Shown: in pieces, positions 45,111 to 53,356 of the stretch
How positions within the stretch are numbered: the first letter of the stretch is position 1
Layout: every line of letters starts with the position of its first letter
Source: CAUUCF01 sp045580225
Lineage (GTDB): Bacteria; Pseudomonadota; Gammaproteobacteria; UBA9339
Direction of reading: 5' to 3'
NCBI GenBank assembly: GCA_045580225.1
Contig: JAZNNJ010000022.1
Coordinates: forward strand, 1 to 64,000
Length of the DNA: 64,000 bases
Translations under genes and position numbers: made by a program
Notes under the pieces: generated by a model
Seen by the model: the letters and a program-made list of their open reading frames with translations, nothing else
What the model was told of the DNA's origin: nothing
Database searches by the model: none

Positions 45111-46223
45111 ATGATGAAAATAATGAGTTTTATTTGTCTTATGTTTTGGTGTAATTTAACTTTTAGTTTTACTCTTCAGTCTAAGGAGTTGAGTTTTAAA
45201 GAAATAGTTGTTTTAATGTTAAAGCAGAGTAAAAAAAATTATTGGATAGCGAATAGTCTACCTGAACATGTAATAGAAGTTGATTTTAAAGATGTTGATT
45301 TGTTAAAAACACTAAAAACTCTATTACAAACCGAAAATTATTATCTAAAAGATGATGAAGTTGGTTTTACTGTGTTATCAGCAGATAAACGCCGTTTAGA
45401 ATCTAAAGTTTTTTATCTTAAGCACGCTCATCCCGAAAATATCACTAAAATAATAACGGAGGCAAATTTATTGTCTCATTATGGAAAAATAACTTTTGAA
45501 GCGCAACATTCATTATTGGTTGTCAGGGATTATCGTGAAAATCTTTTGGAGATAGAGCAAAATTTAAAGCAGTTGGATCAACCAGTTAAACAAATTTTAA
45601 TAGAGGCAAAAATTATTAGTATTGATAAAAATTATACTCAACAATTTGGTTTAGCTTTAAAAGTAGAAAAGGGGCTAAATATTACTCCTGATGCTTTAGT
45701 GGTTAATTTAGCTAAAATTGCTCCTCAATGGTTGAATTATCAACTTAATGCTCTGGAAAAGTCAGGGCATGGTAAAGTAATTTCTCAACCTTCTTTATTT
45801 ACTAAAAATCGTCAAGCTGCTAGCATAGAAACTGGCGCGGAAGTTCCTTACTTAGAAAGAAATCGTCATGGCGATGCTAGTACTGTCTTTAAAAAAGCGG
45901 TTCTTTCTTTATTAGTGACGCCGGAAGTTACTTCGAAAGGGGAGATTAATTTATCATTACAAATTAATCAGGATAAGGTGGCTAATGGTATTAAGGAGGT
46001 GCAGGCTCCAATTATAAATACTCGTAAAGTAAAGACTCAGATAAAATTACGTAATGAAGAAACTGCTGTTATTGGCGGAATTTATGAATGGCAAAATGAA
46101 GAATTTAAAAATAGTTTACCGTTTGTTGGTAGAATTCCGGTACTTAATTGGTTAGTTTCAGATAAAAGTAAAAATATTGAACAAAGAGAGATGTTGATTT
46201 TGGTGACGGCTAAAATTTTGTAA
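45111..46223 (+). CDS. pilQ: Type IV pilus secretin (PilQ/HofQ/ComE-like)
   Basis: Outer-membrane gated channel for the pilus and DNA uptake. A signal peptide (about residues 1-19) is followed by two N-type domains (about 40-165, with VFYLKHAHPENITKII), then the secretin core: QILIEAKIISIDKNYTQQFG, VISQPSLFTKNRQAASIETG, LLVTPEV and the C-terminal PFVGRIPVLNWLVSDK. Without AMIN domains it is 370 residues, like the short HofQ/ComE (412-445) rather than PilQ (about 700). Confidence 0.9.
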   Translation: MMKIMSFICLMFWCNLTFSFTLQSKELSFKEIVVLMLKQSKKNYWIANSLPEHVIEVDFKDVDLLKTLKTLLQTENYYLKDDEVGFTVLSADKRRLESKVFYLKHAHPENITKIITEANLLSHYGKITFEAQHSLLVVRDYRENLLEIEQNLKQLDQPVKQILIEAKIISIDKNYTQQFGLALKVEKGLNITPDALVVNLAKIAPQWLNYQLNALEKSGHGKVISQPSLFTKNRQAASIETGAEVPYLERNRHGDASTVFKKAVLSLLVTPEVTSKGEINLSLQINQDKVANGIKEVQAPIINTRKVKTQIKLRNEETAVIGGIYEWQNEEFKNSLPFVGRIPVLNWLVSDKSKNIEQREMLILVTAKIL

Positions 46224-46370
46224 AAAGCAATTAAATTAATTTTTGTTTAAAAAAAATTAAAAAAAAGATAATTAAATATTGTAATTAAAATAGAAATGGG
46301 GTACATGAATATTACTTGTAAAATGAAATTATAACAAACTATTGAGTTAATTTAAAATAAAAGGGCATAT

Positions 46371-47387
46371 ATGAAAAGAACCGCTGAATTTGTTTCGTTA
46401 GGGCATCCGGATAAAACTGCTGATTACATTTCTAGTTATGTGTTGGATCAGATGATTCTTCAAGATAAAGATGTTAAGTATGCAGTCGAAGTTTTGATTA
46501 AAGATAACACCGTGGTTTTGGGTGGAGAAATTAAGGGTAATGTAGATTTATCTTTATTGGATGATTACGTAAGAGAAGCTTTGCGTAATATCGGATATGA
46601 TGAAAAATACGCATTGAAGTGGGGCGATTACGCTATTAATATTAATAAAATTAAAATTATTAATTTAATTGGTAAACAATCTGCAGAAATTAATCAGGGG
46701 GTAATGCAAAATGGATGGGGTGATCAAGGGGTTTTTGTTGGCTATGCTTGTCAAGGGGATGGTTTAATTAATAGGGAACTTTATTTAGCTAGAATCTTAA
46801 ATCAAGCACTTTATCACAAAGCATTACAAAGTGATAACTTAGGACTTGATATTAAAACTCAGGTTACTTTAGATGAACAGAATAAAATTGAAACAGTAGT
46901 AGTTGCAATTCCAATGTTAAAATTTGAGGACTTAACTGATTTTGTAATCGAAGTTTTAGAAGAAAAACCTAATAATATTATCATTAATGGGACAGGTGCA
47001 TACAGGTATCATTCTTCTATTGCCGATTGTGGAATTACTGGGAGAAAATTGGCTTGTGATTTTTATTCTACTGCGTCTCCTATTGGGGGAGGGAGTCCAT
47101 GGACAAAAGATGGTAGTAAAGCAGATTTAACTTTAAATTTATATGCACGTAAATTAGCTGTGGATTATTTGCAGGATAATGATGAGTGTTTTGTATTTTT
47201 GTCATCATGCATTGGACGCTCACAATTACCGAGTGCTGTAGTTAAAAAAAATAAGAATAATATATCAACGTTTGAAACAATCGTTATAGATAAAACTCCT
47301 AATGAATTAATAGAACAGTTGGGTTTAAATACTCCAATTTTTGCTAAGTTATGCTCTTGTGGATTAATTAGTCGAGTTAATAGGTAA
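46371..47387 (+). CDS. metK: Divergent, shortened S-adenosylmethionine synthetase
   Basis: Makes SAM from methionine and ATP. The catalytic landmarks of MetK are kept: GHPDK (H12, D14, K15), GKQSAEINQGV, GDQG (117-120), a Lys in KTQVT, GITGRK (221-226), and Lys246, Lys250 and Asp252 in the stretch after GGGSPW. The surroundings are far from canonical MetK: the HGGGAFSGKD-type loop is altered and the C-terminal domain is cut short, for 338 residues in total against 384. It may be the cell's only MetK or a second, specialised copy. Confidence 0.8.
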   Translation: MKRTAEFVSLGHPDKTADYISSYVLDQMILQDKDVKYAVEVLIKDNTVVLGGEIKGNVDLSLLDDYVREALRNIGYDEKYALKWGDYAININKIKIINLIGKQSAEINQGVMQNGWGDQGVFVGYACQGDGLINRELYLARILNQALYHKALQSDNLGLDIKTQVTLDEQNKIETVVVAIPMLKFEDLTDFVIEVLEEKPNNIIINGTGAYRYHSSIADCGITGRKLACDFYSTASPIGGGSPWTKDGSKADLTLNLYARKLAVDYLQDNDECFVFLSSCIGRSQLPSAVVKKNKNNISTFETIVIDKTPNELIEQLGLNTPIFAKLCSCGLISRVNR

Positions 47388-47392
47388 ATAAA

Positions 47393-47448
47393 TAACCGGT
47401 TAAAATTTATTTTGTATGATGTAGAATTTATTTTTAACCGGTTAAAAA
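47393..47448. terminator. Bidirectional terminator made of two ACCGGT palindromes
   Basis: TAACCGGTTA (47393-47402) and an 18-bp perfect palindrome (47431-47448, core TTAACCGGTTAA with T and A runs) lie between the convergent metK and peptide genes. The two also pair with each other: AACCGGTTAAAA with TTTTAACCGGTT, leaving a loop of about 27 nt. Flanking T-runs exist on both strands. Confidence 0.65.
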
Positions 47449-47449
47449 A

Positions 47450-47725
47450 TTATAATTCTTCGTTTGGTTTCTTGTTGTAATATGAATTATAAAAATCTAT
47501 TACATTATTGTGGATAAATTGCCAGTGAATCATTGCGAGATCATAATCTTCGGCTAAGCAGCTGCTGTGATTGGTGCTATATTGAGTAACGTTGCAATTT
47601 TTATAAGCTTTTTTTATTAAATTATTAATTCTTTTGTTAAACTCTTCGATAGTTTGTATTTGTTCTAAAGTTACTCCTCCTGCAATATAATCTAGAATTT
47701 CATTGGAATTTAATTTTATTATCAT
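47450..47725 (-). CDS. Small double-glycine-leader peptide, putative bacteriocin-like precursor
   Basis: 91 residues, no recognised family. The N-terminus (17 residues, LNSNEILDYIAGG) follows the double-glycine leader pattern of class II bacteriocins and microcins: hydrophobic residues at -4 and -7, an acidic residue near -8, Gly-Gly at -2/-1. Cleavage would release about 74 residues with two cysteines (44 and 56), Asn/Tyr rich and hydrophilic. A GGAG RBS lies 8 nt upstream of the ATG. It is a single-gene unit between metK (convergent) and proS (divergent); no exporter, C39 peptidase or immunity gene is adjacent. Expression and function are unknown. Confidence 0.6.
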   Translation of the reverse strand: MIIKLNSNEILDYIAGGVTLEQIQTIEEFNKRINNLIKKAYKNCNVTQYSTNHSSCLAEDYDLAMIHWQFIHNNVIDFYNSYYNKKPNEEL

Positions 47726-47792
47726 AGTTAATCTCCGAAAAATAAAAGTATGTTCAGAGTAAAATAAATAAGTTTATAATAGTACTCGTTAT

Positions 47793-47834
47793 TTTTACCA
47801 TAGGTAAAAGCACTAATTAACATTGGTAGTGCTT
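47793..47834. promoter_or_regulatory. Two inverted repeats in the peptide/proS divergent promoter region
   Basis: TTTTACC (47793-47799) and GGTAAAA (47803-47809) form a 7-bp inverted repeat with a 3-nt spacer. AAGCACTA (47808-47815) and TAGTGCTT (47827-47834) form an 8-bp one with an 11-nt spacer. The first overlaps the likely -35 area of the peptide gene (TTTACC on the minus strand), and the second touches the proS -35. They look like operators; no regulator is known. Confidence 0.45.
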
Positions 47835-47861
47835 GTAAGTGGTTAAATTGCGTGTTAGAAT
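47833..47861 (+). promoter_or_regulatory. Candidate promoter for proS
   Basis: TTGTAA (47833-47838) and TAGAAT (47856-47861) with a 17-bp spacer. Transcription would start near 47868-47870, almost on the ATG at 47871, which favours the GTG at 47892 as the translation start of proS. Confidence 0.5.
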
Positions 47862-47891
47862 ACCGCAGATATGGTGGGGGTTATCGGGAAA

Positions 47892-49619
47892 GTGAAAACT
47901 AGTAATTTTTTATTGTCTACTTTAAAAGAAGAACCAAATGAAGCGGAAGTAGTTAGTCATAAGTTGATGTTACGTAGTGGGATGATTCGTAAGTTAGCTT
48001 CTGGAATCTACACGTGGTTACCTTTGGGAATCAAGGTGTTAAGGAAGGTTGAAAAAATTATTAAGGAAGAAATGGATAAAATTGGTATGGAAATCTTGAT
48101 GCCTTCGTTGCAGCCATCTGAACTTTGGGTTAGGTCGGGACGTTGGAATCAATATGGTGATCAATTATTGAAATTTAAAGATCGTAACCAACATGATATG
48201 TGTTTTGCGCCTACCCACGAAGAGGTAGTTACTTCATTAATGAAGAACGAGTTAAAAAGTTATAAGCAATTGCCGGTAGTATTTTATCAGATTCAAACTA
48301 AATTTAGGGATGAGCTTAGACCTCGTTTCGGGGTAATGCGAAGTCGGGAGTTTATTATGAAAGATGCATATTCTTTCCATTTGACTGAAGAATCAATGCA
48401 TCATACTTATAAACAGATGTACCAAGTTTATAGCCGTATTTTTCAGCGTTTAGGTTTAAAGTATAGAGCAGTTTTAGCAGATAGTGGTTCCATTGGTGGG
48501 AATCGTTCGCAAGAGTTTCAGGTGTTGACTGACGCTGGTGAAGATTTAATTGCATACTGTGAAGACGGCGAATATGCCGCGAATATAGAGTTAGCGGAAT
48601 CTTTAAAGCCTGAAGTGAAAGGTGAAAGGAAAGTAATTTTTTTAGCTAAAGAAAAAATAAGTACTCCTCAAATAAAATCTGTAAAAGAGGTGGCCGATTT
48701 TTTTAAAATAGAAAAGCAAAAGGTTTTAAAAACTTTAATCGTTAAAGGAAAGGAGGTCCCGTGGGTCGCTTTAGTTTTACGAGGAGATCACGAAATTAAC
48801 GAGACTAAGGTTGCAAAATTATCGGAAATATTTTGTCCATTAACTTTTGCTACTGAAGAGGAATTGCTAGAAATTTGTGGGTGTAGTAGGGGTAGTATCG
48901 GACCTTTAAATTTAAATATACCGGTTATTGTAGATCAAGATGCTTTTTTAGTTGATAATTTTGTGTGTGGAGCGAATGAAGAAGGGTATCACTATCGTAA
49001 TTTAAATTGGTTACGTGATTTAGAATGTAGTAGAATTTGCGATATACGTAAAGTTGTAGAAGGTGATTTGAGTCCTGATGGGAAAGGTAAGTTAAAAATT
49101 ACTCGTGGTATTGAAGTAGGACATATTTTTGAATTGGGGCGTAAATATTCAGATAATTTACAAGCTGATATTCTAGATGAAAATGGAAGAGCGGTAACTA
49201 TGTATATGGGGTGTTATGGAATTGGAGTAAGTAGAACGGTAGCTGCTGCTATCGAGCAATGTCATGATGCGAGGGGAATTATTTGGCCGGTTAGTTTAGC
49301 TCCTTTTACAGTAATAATTATTCCGATAAATTATCATAATTCTTATCGAGTAAGAGATTTGGCGGACGATTTGTATTATAAATTTTTAGATAATCGTGTG
49401 GAAGTTTTGTTGGAAAATCGTAAAGAACGAGCAGGAGTTTTATTTGCGGACGCAGATTTAATTGGCATACCTTATCGTATTGTGATATCGGAAAATAATT
49501 TAGAAAAGGGGTTGATTGAGTATAAAGAAAGGGCAAGTAACAATACTGAATTAATTGGTATTGAAGAGGTAGTAGGTTTTTTAAAAAATAAAATTCAGAA
49601 GCAATTGTTAGAGGGGTAA
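47892..49619 (+). CDS. proS: Prolyl-tRNA synthetase
   Basis: Class II bacterial-type ProRS with the INS editing domain (about residues 225-400) inserted between motifs 2 and 3. TSNFLLSTLKE at the start, LMLRSGMIRKLASGIYTWLP, PTHEEVVT, FRDELRPRFGVMRSREF and CYGIGVSRTVAA are all standard. The GTG start at 47892 is chosen because the family N-terminus begins there, GGTGGGGG lies upstream, and the likely transcription start excludes a leader for the ATG at 47871 (7 codons earlier). Length 575. Confidence 0.95.
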   Translation: MKTSNFLLSTLKEEPNEAEVVSHKLMLRSGMIRKLASGIYTWLPLGIKVLRKVEKIIKEEMDKIGMEILMPSLQPSELWVRSGRWNQYGDQLLKFKDRNQHDMCFAPTHEEVVTSLMKNELKSYKQLPVVFYQIQTKFRDELRPRFGVMRSREFIMKDAYSFHLTEESMHHTYKQMYQVYSRIFQRLGLKYRAVLADSGSIGGNRSQEFQVLTDAGEDLIAYCEDGEYAANIELAESLKPEVKGERKVIFLAKEKISTPQIKSVKEVADFFKIEKQKVLKTLIVKGKEVPWVALVLRGDHEINETKVAKLSEIFCPLTFATEEELLEICGCSRGSIGPLNLNIPVIVDQDAFLVDNFVCGANEEGYHYRNLNWLRDLECSRICDIRKVVEGDLSPDGKGKLKITRGIEVGHIFELGRKYSDNLQADILDENGRAVTMYMGCYGIGVSRTVAAAIEQCHDARGIIWPVSLAPFTVIIIPINYHNSYRVRDLADDLYYKFLDNRVEVLLENRKERAGVLFADADLIGIPYRIVISENNLEKGLIEYKERASNNTELIGIEEVVGFLKNKIQKQLLEG

Positions 49620-49622
49620 TTG

Positions 49623-49823
49623 ATGCCAATATTTGAATATCGTTGTTTGGATTGTAGACATGAGTTTGAACAATTTAATTTATCTTCAAAGGCTGTGGAG
49701 CGAGTAGAATGTCCATTATGTAAAAGTATCAAAGTAGAAAAAATGATTTCACTAAGTGGTTTTAGATTAAAAGGTAATGGTTGGTATCAAACTGATTTTA
49801 AAAAGCAAACAGGTGAAAAATAA
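49623..49823 (+). CDS. FmdB-type zinc-ribbon protein
   Basis: Small protein of 66 residues starting MPIFEYRCLDC, with a second CPLC pair that completes a four-cysteine zinc ribbon (FmdB/CxxC_CxxC_SSSS family). The C-terminal SGFRLKGNGWYQTDFK is the conserved FmdB tail. The ATG at 49623 matches the family start. Commonly found just upstream of aspS in proteobacteria, as here (3 bp gap). Its biochemical role is not established. Confidence 0.9.
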   Translation: MPIFEYRCLDCRHEFEQFNLSSKAVERVECPLCKSIKVEKMISLSGFRLKGNGWYQTDFKKQTGEK

Positions 49824-49826
49824 AAA

Positions 49827-51563
49827 ATGAGAATTTATTGTGGTTTGGTAGATCAAAGTTATTTAGGAAAAACTATTGAATTGTTTGGTTGGGTTGATCA
49901 TTTTAGGGTACATGGAAATAAATTAGCTTTCATTAATTTGCGAGATCGTTTCGGAATTGTGCAGATAGTAGTAGAGGATGATATAAATTTGAATTTAGTG
50001 GCTGATTTGCATCCAGAAACAGTGTTGCATGTTATTGGGAAAGTGCGTTTACGTCCTGAAAGTTTGATTAATAATAACATGAAAACTGGTAGTTTAGAAT
50101 TGTTAGCTGAGAAGTTAACAGTATTAGGTAAAGCTAACCCACTCCCTTTTAATTTAACCGATTTTCAAAAGGTAAATGAAGAGTTGCGTTTAAAGTATCG
50201 TTATTTGGATTTACGTCGCTCTGAAGTTGTGCGTTGTTTAAGTTTGCGTTCTAAAATTACTCATTTTGTCCGCAATTTTTTTGATAAAAATCATTTTTTG
50301 GAAGTTGAAACACCAATATTAACAAAGAGTACGCCGGAAGGAGCTAGAGATTTTTTAGTGCCTTCTAGGTTGAATAAGGGTTCTTTTTATGCGCTTCCTC
50401 AGTCTCCTCAAATTTTTAAACAATTATTGATGGCTGGAGGGATAGATCGTTATTATCAGATTGCTAAATGTTTTCGTGATGAAGATTTAAGAGCTGATCG
50501 TCAGCCAGAATTTACACAAATTGATGTGGAGATGAGTTTCGCTGATATTAACGAAATTACCAATTTACATGAGCAGTTGATTCGTGATTTGTTTAAAGAA
50601 CTTTTACAAGTTAAACTACCTGATTCATTTTTAAGGTTGTCATATCAAGAAGCGATAGAACGTTATGGTTCGGATAAGCCAGATTTGCGTTGTAGCTGGG
50701 AGTTGCAAACAATTACTTCTTTGGCGGCTAGTTGGAATTTGCCTTGGTGGCAAAATGATAGTTTGATTGTGGCATTGAAGTTGCCGAGTATTGATGTTAC
50801 GCGTAAACAATTAGATTTATGGACAGAGTTGGGAAGTAAATTTGGATTGGGTAAGTTGTTAATTTTAAAAACTAGTGATTCCGAAATTAATCTATCTTCA
50901 GTTAGTGGGTCATTATCAAAATTTTTGAATGAAGATACTTTAGCTAGTTTGAAAAATCGTTTGTTACTTAAACCGAAAGATAGTTTGTTGATAGGCGTAG
51001 GGATTGGGCAAAAAGTTTATGAAGCCATGGGAGAAATTCGTTTAAAATCAGCTAGAGAATTTAATGCTATTGAAAAAGGTTGGAAACCTTTATGGGTAGT
51101 TGATTTTCCGATGTTTATTGAAGATCAGGGAAAGATTACTTTTATGCATCATCCCTTTACGATGCCTTTGGATGCTGATCCTGGTAAAATTATTAATGAG
51201 CCACTTAAGCTTAAGTCTTTAGCTTACGATTTAGTGCTGAATGGTAACGAATTAGGGGGAGGTTCGATTAGAATTCACGATTATGATATGCAAATGGCAG
51301 TGTTTAAAGTGTTAGGTTTTTCAGAAAGTTTAGTTCATGAACAATTTGGGCATTTGTTGTCTGCATTTCAGTATGGTTATCCACCAGAAGGGGGAATGGC
51401 TATTGGATTAGATAGGTTAGTGATGTTGATGAGTGGGGCTTCTTCTATTCGAGAAGTGATTGCATTTCCAAAAACTCAGACAGGAGGATGTTTATTAACA
51501 ACTGCTCCAGGAGTAGTTAGTGATATTCAAATGGATGAATTAGGTATTAAATTGAAAAATTAG
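49827..51563 (+). CDS. aspS: Aspartyl-tRNA synthetase
   Basis: Class IIb synthetase. An N-terminal OB-fold anticodon domain (about residues 1-105), motif 1 region FLEVETPILTKSTPEGARDF, motif 2 RYYQIAKCFRDEDLRADRQPE, a GAD insert (about 290-405) and motif 3 GLDRLVMLM are visible. Length 578 (590 in E. coli). It follows the zinc-ribbon gene by 3 bp and precedes yebC by 11 bp in the typical aspS-yebC-ruvCAB string. Confidence 0.97.
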   Translation: MRIYCGLVDQSYLGKTIELFGWVDHFRVHGNKLAFINLRDRFGIVQIVVEDDINLNLVADLHPETVLHVIGKVRLRPESLINNNMKTGSLELLAEKLTVLGKANPLPFNLTDFQKVNEELRLKYRYLDLRRSEVVRCLSLRSKITHFVRNFFDKNHFLEVETPILTKSTPEGARDFLVPSRLNKGSFYALPQSPQIFKQLLMAGGIDRYYQIAKCFRDEDLRADRQPEFTQIDVEMSFADINEITNLHEQLIRDLFKELLQVKLPDSFLRLSYQEAIERYGSDKPDLRCSWELQTITSLAASWNLPWWQNDSLIVALKLPSIDVTRKQLDLWTELGSKFGLGKLLILKTSDSEINLSSVSGSLSKFLNEDTLASLKNRLLLKPKDSLLIGVGIGQKVYEAMGEIRLKSAREFNAIEKGWKPLWVVDFPMFIEDQGKITFMHHPFTMPLDADPGKIINEPLKLKSLAYDLVLNGNELGGGSIRIHDYDMQMAVFKVLGFSESLVHEQFGHLLSAFQYGYPPEGGMAIGLDRLVMLMSGASSIREVIAFPKTQTGGCLLTTAPGVVSDIQMDELGIKLKN

Positions 51564-51574
51564 TAGAGGTTAGC

Positions 51575-52315
51575 GTGTCAGGACATAGTAAATGGGCGAA
51601 TATTAAAAGAAGAAAAGGTAAGCAGGATGCAGCAAGGGGTAAAGTTTTTACCAAAATTATTCGAGAAATAACTGTGGCTGCTAGAATGGGAGGAGGGGAT
51701 ATTGCTGGTAATCCACGGTTACGTTTAGTCGTAGATAAAGCGTTAAGTCAAAATATGACGAAGGATACTATTGATCGTGCGATCAAACGTGGTGCTGGTG
51801 GTGAAGAAGGGAGCAATATGGAGACCATTTGGTATGAGGGTTATGGTCCATCGGGTATAGCCATTTTAGTTGAATGTTTGACTGATAATCGCAATCGTAC
51901 TGTTAGTGAAATAAGACATGCATTTAGTAAGCGTGGTGGAAATTTGGGTACTAGTGGTTCGGTTAGTTATTTATTTAAGGATCAAGGTGTTATCACGGTT
52001 AGTCAAAAAGTATCAGAGGAACATTTAATGGAAGTCGCATTAAATGCTGGTGCAGAGGATGTTAATTATGATGAAGAGAATGGTTCAGAAATTATTTGTA
52101 CTCCCGAATATTTTTGGTCGGTTAAAGAAGTTCTAGATCGGGAAAATATAATTTGTGAAGGGGAAATTTTAAAAATTGCTTCAGTGCGTAATGCTTTAGA
52201 TAAAGAGAATAGTTTGAAAGTTATGGATTTGATTGACGATTTGGAAAATTTAGATGATGTGCAGAATGTCTATACTAATGGAGATTTTTCGGAAGAAGTT
52301 TTGAGTGAAGAATGA
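51575..52315 (+). CDS. yebC: YebC/PmpR family regulator (TACO1 homologue)
   Basis: Widespread protein linked to transcription control and to translation of proline-rich stretches. It starts SGHSKWANIKRRKGKQDAAR and contains GAGGEEG and YEGYGPSGIAILVECLTDNRNRT, the family signatures. 246 residues, three-domain size. GTG start with an AGAGGT RBS. Overlaps ruvC by 4 bp. Confidence 0.95.
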   Translation: MSGHSKWANIKRRKGKQDAARGKVFTKIIREITVAARMGGGDIAGNPRLRLVVDKALSQNMTKDTIDRAIKRGAGGEEGSNMETIWYEGYGPSGIAILVECLTDNRNRTVSEIRHAFSKRGGNLGTSGSVSYLFKDQGVITVSQKVSEEHLMEVALNAGAEDVNYDEENGSEIICTPEYFWSVKEVLDRENIICEGEILKIASVRNALDKENSLKVMDLIDDLENLDDVQNVYTNGDFSEEVLSEE

Positions 52316-52776
52316 TTGTTTTGGGAATAGATCCTGGATCTAACTGTACAGGTTATGGACTTTTGAGCTTAGTAGGTAAACGCCATAGTTACTTGGCTAG
52401 TGGTTTTTTTAAACTGTCTAAAAATGATTTTGTTGTTCGTTTAAGTGAATTGTATAATAAAATTTCTGAGGTTATTGAGTGTTATAAACCTGATGAAGTA
52501 GCAATTGAAAAAGTATTTATGTGTAATAATTTTAATTCTGCGTTGAAATTAGGTGAGGCACGTGGAGTTCTTATGGTTGGGGCTAGTAAGTATGGAGCTA
52601 AAATTTTTGAGTATGAACCCAGGAAAATAAAACAAACAGTTACTGGGTTTGGTGGAGCTGAAAAAGATCAGATTCAAAGAATGATGAAAAACTTATTAAA
52701 TTTACCGACAATGACTTTACAAGCTGATGAGGCAGATGCTTTGGCCATTGCTTATTGTCATACGGTTTGGAGATAA
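52312..52776 (+). CDS. ruvC: Holliday junction resolvase RuvC
   Basis: RNase H-fold endonuclease resolving Holliday junctions. LGIDPGSNCTGYG holds the first catalytic Asp (residue 7), AIEKVF the Glu (about 67), and QADEADALAIAYCH the last two Asp residues. Length 154 is slightly below E. coli (173). Overlaps yebC by 4 bp. ruvA starts 5 bp after its stop. Confidence 0.97.
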   Translation: MIVLGIDPGSNCTGYGLLSLVGKRHSYLASGFFKLSKNDFVVRLSELYNKISEVIECYKPDEVAIEKVFMCNNFNSALKLGEARGVLMVGASKYGAKIFEYEPRKIKQTVTGFGGAEKDQIQRMMKNLLNLPTMTLQADEADALAIAYCHTVWR

Positions 52777-52781
52777 TAAAG

Positions 52782-53354
52782 ATGATTGGACTTTTAAAAG
52801 GTAAGGTTTTCAATAAAAATTTAACAGGAATAATTTTGCTAGTTAATGATGGAGTGGGTTATGAAGTACAAATGCCTTTAGGAGATTTGGAAAAAATTTT
52901 ATTAAATGAAGAAATTGTGGTTTACATACATTTGGTTATTAGGGAGGATGGGCATTTTTTGTATGGTTTTTTGCAAGAAAAAACTCGTAATCTTTTCAGG
53001 GAGTTAATTAAAGTAAGTGGTATAGGGGCTAAAATTGCGTTGGCTATTTTGTCGGTAATGGATAGCGAAGAAGTTTTGCAAAGTATTATTACAGAAAATT
53101 TTGATAATTTAGCTAGGGTGAATGGTATTGGAACAAAAACAGCTAAACGTTTAGTAATGGAGTTAAAAGATCGGGTTGCTAAGTTTGAGTTTTCAATTGA
53201 AAATAGTACTTTCGATGGTCTATCGGACGCGGTTAGTGCTTTAATTAGTTTAGGATATAGTAGTGCTACTGCTCGTAAAATGTTAGAACCTTTTAAAGGA
53301 CAACATTTATCTAGTGATATTTTAATAAAAAAAGCTTTGCAAAGGGTTAAATAG
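52782..53354 (+). CDS. ruvA: Holliday junction branch migration protein RuvA
   Basis: Junction-binding tetramer guiding RuvB. It starts MIGLLKGKV. The OB-fold is followed by helix-hairpin-helix motifs (GIGAKIALAIL and GIGTKTAKRLVMELKD), then a RuvB-binding C-terminal three-helix domain (about residues 145-191: DAVSALISLGYSSATARKML). The ATG at 52782 is the family start; a frame extension upstream into ruvC is not used. 190 residues. Confidence 0.97.
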   Translation: MIGLLKGKVFNKNLTGIILLVNDGVGYEVQMPLGDLEKILLNEEIVVYIHLVIREDGHFLYGFLQEKTRNLFRELIKVSGIGAKIALAILSVMDSEEVLQSIITENFDNLARVNGIGTKTAKRLVMELKDRVAKFEFSIENSTFDGLSDAVSALISLGYSSATARKMLEPFKGQHLSSDILIKKALQRVK

Positions 53355-53356
53355 TT

